Of a DNA stretch of 64,000 bases, positions 57,886 to 64,000 are shown piece after piece (position 1 is the stretch's first letter; each line of letters begins with the position of its first letter). The stretch covers positions 62,001 through 126,000 of the forward strand of contig NZ_BLIG01000006.1 of the NCBI RefSeq assembly GCF_009811415.1, written 5' to 3'. The position numbers and the translations under genes are program-made. The DNA comes from Alteromonas sp. KUL106 (GTDB lineage Bacteria > Pseudomonadota > Gammaproteobacteria > Enterobacterales > Alteromonadaceae). The notes beneath the pieces are model-generated. The model had not been told where the DNA came from and searched no databases. It saw only the letters and a program-made list of their open reading frames with translations.

Positions 57886-58707
57886 ATGAAATCCGCAAGC
57901 GAACTAATCCGGGAGTTATCTTTTTGCGAAGATGTCCCCAAAAAATATATAGCGTACTACCCGACAGTGCTTATTGATCCGGTACTACTACCTTTGCACC
58001 AAAAGCAAACCATACCGATAACATGGGCTGAAAAAGAAAACGCCAGGCGAACTTTAAAGTTGGAATGCGAAAGCGGTATTCCAGGTGGCACATTTGGGCG
58101 AATGAGTATTTGTTACTGGCAAACTCAATTCACAAAACTTGAGAAGACAACGGGAATCGAAGAAGTAATTGAGGAAGAACTTAAAAAGTCTCAACGACAA
58201 GCATTTTTCGATGTTGTGGGAAGAGAGCAAAGTGGATCTAGCCAGTTGACAAGCTTCTATTCTAGTTTCCGCTCAGCCCTCGATATGAAGATCTCCAACG
58301 AAGAGCGGTTTACGGCAGCAGAAATGTATACGAAAGGAACAACCAAACCTTTCTCAATTAGTGATGTGAAAAAATCCATGCCTGTAGACTCTAGAGCACT
58401 TCAATTACTTTTTCAGCGGAGATCGCCACTAGGAATCGATTTGTATCTGTTTTTAAATATGAAAGCTTACTCTATGAATAAAGAGGGCAATAATGAAAGT
58501 AATTTCATTCCTTGGGCAATTCTGGAAGCTGTATTTCATAGCCAAAGAAGTAAATGCAAGAACCTGTACGAATTTAAAGCTAAAGTCATCAAGGCTCTCA
58601 GGCACGTGATCTACTGCCTACCAACATGCTCTATTAAGGTAAAGGAAAAAGGAATAGCCTTCAGAAGCGGAAAAACTGCGGTTCAACCACTACAACTGGC
58701 TTCATGA
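57886..58707 (+). CDS. plasmid-type replication initiator, RepA_C-like
   Basis: 273 residues with an AGGATG ribosome binding site. The C-terminal half shows the plasmid RepA pattern: PVDSRALQLLFQRRSPLGIDLYLFLNMKAYSMNK, IPWAILEAVFHSQRSKCKNLYEFKAKVIKALRHVIYCLP, then CSIKVKEKGIAFRSG. An iteron array starts 50 nt after the stop, which strongly supports an initiator role. Iterons after, rather than before, the gene also occur in known plasmids. Having it next to a tyrosine recombinase suggests that the excised element can replicate. Confidence 0.82.
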   Translation: MKSASELIRELSFCEDVPKKYIAYYPTVLIDPVLLPLHQKQTIPITWAEKENARRTLKLECESGIPGGTFGRMSICYWQTQFTKLEKTTGIEEVIEEELKKSQRQAFFDVVGREQSGSSQLTSFYSSFRSALDMKISNEERFTAAEMYTKGTTKPFSISDVKKSMPVDSRALQLLFQRRSPLGIDLYLFLNMKAYSMNKEGNNESNFIPWAILEAVFHSQRSKCKNLYEFKAKVIKALRHVIYCLPTCSIKVKEKGIAFRSGKTAVQPLQLAS

Positions 58708-58756
58708 CATCCTTCAAATTGGGTAATTGGGCAAGGCCTGTACGTGCGGGTGTCGC

Positions 58757-58872
58757 TGTGTACGAAATGAGTTCGCCGTGTGTACGAAAAAAGTGCTGTT
58801 CGTGTACGAGAAAGGTTTGAAATCGATTTATCAACGTACGAAAAAAGTTTTGTTTGTGTATCAAAAAAGTTC
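58757..58872. repeat. iteron array, putative replication origin
   Basis: Five copies of a unit like TGTGTACGAAAAAAGT start at 58757, 58779, 58801, 58833 and 58855. Spacing is 22, 22, 32 and 22 bp, that is two helical turns with one extra turn in the middle. A weaker sixth copy may start at 58737. TTATCAACG (58828-58836) resembles a DnaA box, and an AT-rich stretch follows at about 58915-58990. The arrangement after repA is that of an iteron-controlled oriV. Confidence 0.8.
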
Positions 58873-59083
58873 TATCTTCTGTGAAGCCCTTAATATGCTT
58901 GGGCTGTAGAGGGGCGCTATTAGTTATCTTTTAGTTTTTATTTATTTATCTATTACTGAACGTACTTATTTTGTGCATAAAACTTTGTTGTAATGTCCAC
59001 AAAATTCAATATGACTTGCGCCTCCACTTGATCTTTGGCGCTAAAGCTAATAGGTTATTGCAGCCGATAGAACGAGGAACGCA

Positions 59084-59455
59084 ATGAAATTGCATCAAAA
59101 CAACACAAAAAACAGCAAGGTGGTGATTACCGCCCTGATGCTGTTTGCACAGTTGTTTTTGTTTGCATCAGATGCGTTTGCTTTTGATAGCTTCTTTGAA
59201 AGCGCCTCAGAATCACACCATGAACTGTGTGTTCAGGACTCCAGTGTTTGCCAGCCAGATAAAGATGCTGCAGACAACGCAGGTACAGACAACTGTGACC
59301 ATTGCTGCTCCTGTCACGGGCATTTTACCCATATCGTATTATTTAAAAATACTGATAGCCATTTAGGTAAATTTGGCGAGATGGCACTAGCTGCATATCG
59401 TCCTTTCCCTCCCTCTCACTTACAACCTGGTATCGACCGTCCTCCCAGAGCCTGA
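59084..59455 (+). CDS. exported Cys/His-rich protein, CzcI-like
   Basis: 123 residues with a signal peptide (cleavage after AFA, about residue 33) and a GAGGA ribosome binding site. It contains a dense metal-binding cluster DNCDHCCSCHGHFTH near residue 75. It is the first gene of the czc-like efflux operon, 47 nt before the TolC-family gene. It resembles the small CzcI-type or regulatory periplasmic proteins that precede such operons. Family membership is inferred from size, cluster and context. Confidence 0.65.
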   Translation: MKLHQNNTKNSKVVITALMLFAQLFLFASDAFAFDSFFESASESHHELCVQDSSVCQPDKDAADNAGTDNCDHCCSCHGHFTHIVLFKNTDSHLGKFGEMALAAYRPFPPSHLQPGIDRPPRA

Positions 59456-59502
59456 ATCCTAGTCATTTTTTATCTATTTAGTTACTGACCAGGATTTACA
59501 AT

Positions 59503-60798
59503 ATGAACTCTTTTATTTCGCATGCGCGCAGGCGTATGTGCACTGTGATCGTGAGTAGTGTGTTGCTATTCATATCACCCACTGCAATAAGCAAAACGAT
59601 AACGCTCGAACAAGCGGCACGACTGACATTGCGGCAACACCCGGATTTACAGCGATATCAGTCGCTGCTCACTGCTACCGAGGCAGATAGAACGCTGGCT
59701 AATCTCACTCCGGCTTATCACGTTGGCGTTGAAGCAGAAAACCTGCTCGGTTCAGGAGATGCATCAGGCATTAGTGATGCTGAGCTGACGGTCTCACTCT
59801 CCTCTGTTTTCGAGATGGGAGGAAAGCTCGATGCAAGGGTATCCTTAGTTGACGCCAATTTATCCCTGTTACAGTCAGAGCGCTATGTTGCTTCGCTCAA
59901 ACTGTTAAGCGAACTAACCCGGCACTATGTAAAAACACTCGCAGCTAAAGAGCGGCTGACATTGGCGGAAACGTCTGTTTCTCTCGCTGATGAGGCCTTA
60001 TCTATCGTTAAACAGCGCGTTGAGAAAGGCGCAACCAATAAAGCTGAATTTCTACGCGCCAGAGCCGCACTTAATCAAGCCAAAGTCGACAAAGCATCCG
60101 CTGAAACGTCTCTGGCTATTGCCAAGCAGTCACTTGCACTATTTTGGCAGGGAGATGCTGAGGCAATCGATAAAGTATCGGGTTCACTCAGTACCCTTCC
60201 CGCAAAACGGCAGTATTCCGCTGTTTATCAACAGTTTCTTGAATCAGCAAATGTGGAACGACTCACCCAAGCTATCAGTGTGAAAGAAGCTGAACAAAAG
60301 CTGGTAGAAAGTAATGCCAGTGCTGATATTTCATGGCGCATAGGTGTACGGCGCTCTCAGGCAGTTCAGGATACGTCTGTTGTTGCTGCTGTTTCCATGC
60401 CGCTTTTTGCCGAACAAAGAAACCAAGGCGCTACTCAGGCTGCCCTGGCGAAAAAAGAAGCCGCGGTAATTGCCAGAGACAGTCAGATACTTGAGATAAA
60501 AGCATTACTGTTTAAAGCACAGCAATATCTCAATTTCACCATTGATGCTGTAAAGCATATCAACGACACCGTTTTGCCCGACCTTGAAACAGCTACCACG
60601 CTCGCGCTCGAAGGTTACCAGCGAGGGGCATACAGCTACCAGGATTGGATTGCATCCAGAGATGCGTTGATACGGGCACGTGCAAAGGTCATCGAATTGA
60701 GCGAAAGCGCGTTAGTGAACCAGTCACTCGTTGAACAGTGGACCGGAGTATCCGGTCAGGCTTCTCCTACTCAAGAATTCCGGAATAACCATGAATAG
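59503..60798 (+). CDS. czcC: outer-membrane factor of heavy-metal RND efflux (CzcC-like)
   Basis: 431 residues with a signal peptide (after AIS, about residue 30). It is a TolC-family protein with long coiled-coil repeats (ITLEQAARLTLRQHPDLQ, then the second half beginning near LTQAISVKEAEQKLVESN). The low aromatic content and EQWTG end match CzcC-type outer-membrane factors. It overlaps the membrane-fusion gene by 8 nt. Confidence 0.88.
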   Translation: MNSFISHARRRMCTVIVSSVLLFISPTAISKTITLEQAARLTLRQHPDLQRYQSLLTATEADRTLANLTPAYHVGVEAENLLGSGDASGISDAELTVSLSSVFEMGGKLDARVSLVDANLSLLQSERYVASLKLLSELTRHYVKTLAAKERLTLAETSVSLADEALSIVKQRVEKGATNKAEFLRARAALNQAKVDKASAETSLAIAKQSLALFWQGDAEAIDKVSGSLSTLPAKRQYSAVYQQFLESANVERLTQAISVKEAEQKLVESNASADISWRIGVRRSQAVQDTSVVAAVSMPLFAEQRNQGATQAALAKKEAAVIARDSQILEIKALLFKAQQYLNFTIDAVKHINDTVLPDLETATTLALEGYQRGAYSYQDWIASRDALIRARAKVIELSESALVNQSLVEQWTGVSGQASPTQEFRNNHE

Positions 60799-61972
60799 AC
60801 TATTAGTTATTATCTCACTACTACTGTGTCTGACGGATGCCAATGCCGCAGCAAGTGGTAAACAATCCCACGCGGCTGAATCGAAAACATTTACCAATAG
60901 CAGCGTATCGTTGACATTACACATTCAGGATACGAAAGAGGGAGCATATTTACTGGCCGAAAGGGCTGATCGCTCCCAGCCGCTGCCACCTGACGCGCTT
61001 AACGTCACGCTCAATCGTATGGGAGGACGTCAGGACATCATCTATTTTGAAAGCTATGAAAATGGGCTCAGGTCCACAAGTTTTATCGCTGAGCCGCACT
61101 CATTTCTCGCGAATATTGCACTCTCACTGGGAGAAAATAGCTTTTCGTGGGATTGGGAGAAGCACGAAGCCCGAACTGAGATAGATGATGCGTATTCCAG
61201 TCAGGCTGGCGTAACCACAAACGTTGCTACGGGCGGTGAAATAAAAAAGCACACCGAGGTTTATGGTCAGTTGACTATACCGCCACAACAGCGTGCCGAG
61301 GTTCACGCCCGGTTTACGGGAATTGTTGAGCAGCTCTTTACTGATATTGGCCAGACTGTGAAAGCCGGAGAGGCAATAGCGCAGGTGCAGTCAAATGACA
61401 GCCTCCAGTCTTACGATGTAAAAGCGCCAATCAATGGCGTTGTCGTATCGCGCAACCTGAATATCGGAGAGCTTACCAGCACAACACCGCTTTTTACGAT
61501 TGTTGATACCTCAGTGCTTTGGGCGGAATTAAAGGTGTTTCCAGCTCAGCGTGGTCAGGTTGCTGAAGGTAAATCAGTTCACATTATCGCAAATGGTCGT
61601 CAACTCGAGAGCACGATTACCAGCATTGTTCCTTCTCACGAAGGGCAACCCTACCAGCTAGCACTGGTAAAAGTGGTGAACAAGGACGGCCTACTCTCTC
61701 CCGGCGATTTAGTCACAGGCATTGTCGACTCACAACAAAAATCGGTGCCGGTAAAAATAGAAAATCGGGCCATTCAAACCCTGAACAATAAGCCGGTTGT
61801 GTTCCTGAATGAAGGCAATGCTTATCAGGCAACACCTGTAACCTTAGGATTGCAGGACGACAACTTTTCCGAAGTCGTCGCCGGACTATCTGCCGGACAA
61901 AGGTATGTTGTCGACAACAGCTACTTAATCAAAGCGGATATACAAAAATCCGGCGCATCTCACGCGCACTAA
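60791..61972 (+). CDS. czcB: membrane-fusion protein of heavy-metal RND efflux (CzcB-like)
   Basis: 393 residues from the ATG at 60791, inside the end of the preceding gene; the frame is open to 60731, but those residues lack a signal. A signal peptide (after ANA) precedes a non-conserved N-terminal beta domain. HlyD-type lipoyl/barrel domains follow (VHARFTGIVEQLFTDIGQTVKAGEAIAQVQS, APINGVVVSRNLNIGE), and then the alpha-beta barrel end (VVAGLSAGQRYVVDNSYLIKADI). It links the RND pump to the outer-membrane factor. Confidence 0.9.
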   Translation: MNRLLVIISLLLCLTDANAAASGKQSHAAESKTFTNSSVSLTLHIQDTKEGAYLLAERADRSQPLPPDALNVTLNRMGGRQDIIYFESYENGLRSTSFIAEPHSFLANIALSLGENSFSWDWEKHEARTEIDDAYSSQAGVTTNVATGGEIKKHTEVYGQLTIPPQQRAEVHARFTGIVEQLFTDIGQTVKAGEAIAQVQSNDSLQSYDVKAPINGVVVSRNLNIGELTSTTPLFTIVDTSVLWAELKVFPAQRGQVAEGKSVHIIANGRQLESTITSIVPSHEGQPYQLALVKVVNKDGLLSPGDLVTGIVDSQQKSVPVKIENRAIQTLNNKPVVFLNEGNAYQATPVTLGLQDDNFSEVVAGLSAGQRYVVDNSYLIKADIQKSGASHAH

Positions 61973-61984
61973 TGGGGGGAGAAA

Positions 61985-64000
61985 ATGATAGATAATATTG
62001 TTCGCCTCTCAGTCGAGCGGCGTTACCTGCTGTTAACCCTGGTGCTCGTCATCATAGGCATCGGCATTTGGAGTTATCAGCGGCTACCGATAGATGCGGT
62101 GCCGGATATTACTAATGTTCAGGTTCAGATAAACACGGAAGCACCTGGTTATTCGCCACTTGAAGCTGAGCAGCGGATCACCTTTCCGGTTGAAACGGCG
62201 TTATATGGTCTGCCCAATTTGTCCTATACGCGCTCTATTTCACGTTACGGACTTTCTCAGATCACAGTGGTATTTGAAGAAGGAACTGACATTTATTTTG
62301 CGCGGAATCTTATCGATGAGCGGTTGGCAACGCTGAAAAGTGTTCTGCCGCCGGGGCTTGAACCTGAGATGGGACCGATTGCAACAGGCCTGGGTGAAAT
62401 CTTCGTTTACACGCTGGAGGCTAAAGACGGCGCAAAGATGCTGGACGGCTCGCCCGTTACGCCTATGGCACTTCGTGAAGTTCAGGACTGGATAATCAAA
62501 CCACAACTGGCTCAGGTTAAGGGCGTGGTGGAGGTGAATACCATAGGGGGGTACGACAAGCAGTATCATGTGATGCCACATCCAGCGAAGATGCTGGAAA
62601 TGGGTGTGACTATGTCAGATATCCGCAAAGCGTTGGTAAGCAACAATGACAATGCTGGAGCCGGGTATATAGAAAACAATGGCGAACAGTTATTAGTCCG
62701 TTCACCGGGACAGCTAAAAACCATTGAGGACATCAGAAATGTTGTTGTCGGACGTAAGGGTTCCGTGCCGGTTTTAGTCAAGGATGTCGCCGACGTGGGA
62801 CTGGGAAAAGAGCTGCGCACAGGGGCAGCAACCCGAAACGGCAAAGAAACCGTCATGGGCACCGTGATGATGCTGGTAGGGGAAAACTCTCGTGAAGTTG
62901 CATCGCTCACCAATGATAAATTTCAGCAAATACAAACATCATTGCCTGAATGGGTTAAGGCAGAGGTGGTATACAACCGCACGACGCTGGTAGACAAAGC
63001 CATCCAGACTGTACAAAAAAACCTTCTGGAAGGCGCATTGCTGGTTATCGTTATCCTGTTTTTGCTGTTAGGAAACATCCGTGCCGCCCTCATTACGGCG
63101 GCTGTTATCCCAATCTCGATGATGATGACTATTACCGGCATGGTTCAGCGGGGCGTCTCTGCCAACCTGATGAGTCTCGGCGCGCTGGACTTTGGTTTGA
63201 TTGTGGACGGCGCTGTCATCATCGTGGAGAACTGTATTCGCAGGCTCTCAGAAGCGCAAAAACAACAAGGTGGCTTACTGGCGCTTAAAGCACGCTTACA
63301 GGAGGTTAAAGACGCCACTATAGAAGTTATTCGCCCCAGCTTGTTTGGCGTGGGTATCATCACAGCCGTGTACTTACCTATATTTACCCTTTCTGGCGTA
63401 GAGGGAAAAATGTTTCACCCCATGGCAACAACCGTGGTAATCGCACTACTTTGTGCGATGGTGTTATCACTCACTGTTGTGCCTGCTGCGATCGCGGTAT
63501 TTATGCGCGGAAAAATCAGCGAAAAAGAGAGCATTTTTATCCGCGGGGCGAAAACTATCTATCGACCTGCACTTGAATGGGTGCTTAAGTTCAAATCGCT
63601 TATTTTGGCAGGCGCGCTGGGGCTCGTTGTGTTTTGTGCGTGGCTTGCCTCTACATTGGGCTCTGAGTTCATACCACAGCTGGACGAGGGGGATATCGCA
63701 CTGCATGCATTGCGCATTACAGGCACGGGGTTGGAGCAGTCTGTTGAAATGCAGGAACTGCTTGAAAAAACCATTATCGACTTTGAAGAAGTTGACAAGG
63801 TGTATGCCAAAGTAGGGACGCCAGAGGTGGCCACCGACCCTATGCCACCTAATGTCGCTGACACCTTTGTCATGCTCAAGCCCCGCTCTGAGTGGCCCAC
63901 TCCGGATAAGCCCAAATCACAGCTCATTAAAGAGCTTGAGAAAGCAGTCACTGCGCTGCCGGGCAATAACTACGAGTTTACGCAGCCTATCCAGATGCGC
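61985..64000 (+). CDS. czcA: heavy-metal RND efflux pump, CzcA type (3' end missing)
   Basis: The open frame runs off the window; 672 codons are visible of roughly 1,040 expected. It starts ATG after a GGGGGAG ribosome binding site, 12 nt after czcB. The N-terminal TM is followed by the porter domain (LPIDAVPDITNVQVQINTEAPG). TM4 carries DFGLIVDGAVIIVEN, the DFG...DGA...EN signature of HME-1 pumps for Co/Zn/Cd, unlike the CusA type. Conserved acidic residues for proton relay are present. It exports divalent metal ions across the envelope with CzcB and CzcC. Confidence 0.93.
   Translation, partial: MIDNIVRLSVERRYLLLTLVLVIIGIGIWSYQRLPIDAVPDITNVQVQINTEAPGYSPLEAEQRITFPVETALYGLPNLSYTRSISRYGLSQITVVFEEGTDIYFARNLIDERLATLKSVLPPGLEPEMGPIATGLGEIFVYTLEAKDGAKMLDGSPVTPMALREVQDWIIKPQLAQVKGVVEVNTIGGYDKQYHVMPHPAKMLEMGVTMSDIRKALVSNNDNAGAGYIENNGEQLLVRSPGQLKTIEDIRNVVVGRKGSVPVLVKDVADVGLGKELRTGAATRNGKETVMGTVMMLVGENSREVASLTNDKFQQIQTSLPEWVKAEVVYNRTTLVDKAIQTVQKNLLEGALLVIVILFLLLGNIRAALITAAVIPISMMMTITGMVQRGVSANLMSLGALDFGLIVDGAVIIVENCIRRLSEAQKQQGGLLALKARLQEVKDATIEVIRPSLFGVGIITAVYLPIFTLSGVEGKMFHPMATTVVIALLCAMVLSLTVVPAAIAVFMRGKISEKESIFIRGAKTIYRPALEWVLKFKSLILAGALGLVVFCAWLASTLGSEFIPQLDEGDIALHALRITGTGLEQSVEMQELLEKTIIDFEEVDKVYAKVGTPEVATDPMPPNVADTFVMLKPRSEWPTPDKPKSQLIKELEKAVTALPGNNYEFTQPIQMR

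Noticed and set aside
58661..58909. Open frames on both strands (about 60 codons each) with repeated peptides such as TKKVLFVY and FFRT
   Set aside because: The repeated peptides are simply the iterons translated; the 22-bp periodicity and position after repA point to an origin, not a protein.
59028..59056. Possible promoter TTGATC-N17-TAGGTT before the czc operon
   Set aside because: The -10 match is only 3 of 6; too weak to report.
63453..63966. Frames of 120-135 codons inside the right-edge gene
   Set aside because: They overlap the CzcA reading frame, which is open from 61985 to the window end and has all family motifs.

Overview
The window looks like the chromosome of a marine gammaproteobacterium of the Alteromonas type. 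This is inferred from the gene content and protein sequences, not from a search: a ccmABCDEFGHI operon, cinA/pncC-recA, mutS, pyrG-eno, an attenuated leuABCD operon, srmB, rdgB-hemW, and several small families common in Alteromonadales (DUF6170, DUF3718, DUF2884).

Layout. 1-3.7 kb: the end of a group 2 (Kps/Bex/Ctr-type) capsule export operon, outer-membrane SLBB protein, permease, ATPase and inner-membrane adaptor. 3.9-6.9 kb: a POT peptide transporter, a small membrane protein and galE. 7.0-15.4 kb (minus strand): the complete cytochrome c maturation operon ccmABCDEFGHI, followed 2 nt later by mlaA. 15.7-18.6 kb: a FliK-like/FlhB-C-like pair away from any flagellar genes. 18.6-20.6 kb: a NatAB-type ABC exporter. 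20.9-28.5 kb: recA with a LexA box, pncC, mutS, pyrG and eno. 28.7-34.5 kb: an unknown gene, then leuABCD behind a leader peptide and attenuator. 34.7-38.2 kb: an HD-GYP protein convergent with a gspA/gspB pair; the HD-GYP protein and GspB share the same N-terminal module. 38.4-42.9 kb: cca, srmB, rdgB and hemW, with two non-coding inverted-repeat elements. 43.2-52.8 kb (all minus strand): exported or lipoprotein unknowns (DUF2884, two DUF1566, MbnP-like), a PAS/response-regulator pair, lrgAB with a LytTR regulator, and DUF3718.

53.07 kb to the right edge appears to be a genomic island whose left end lies at a CAT-anticodon tRNA gene. It carries an Orc/Cdc6-like AAA ATPase, a tyrosine recombinase, small HTH proteins, a XRE repressor with two identical operator-like sites, several tiny membrane proteins bracketed by three near-identical perfect palindromes, an AlpA/excisionase-like protein, and a plasmid-type RepA followed by a 22-bp-periodic iteron array. 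The visible cargo is a czc-type heavy-metal RND efflux operon that runs off the edge. The combination reads as an integrated, self-replicating plasmid-like element and is the most unusual part of the window.

Two CDSs are cut by the window edges (the first and the last).
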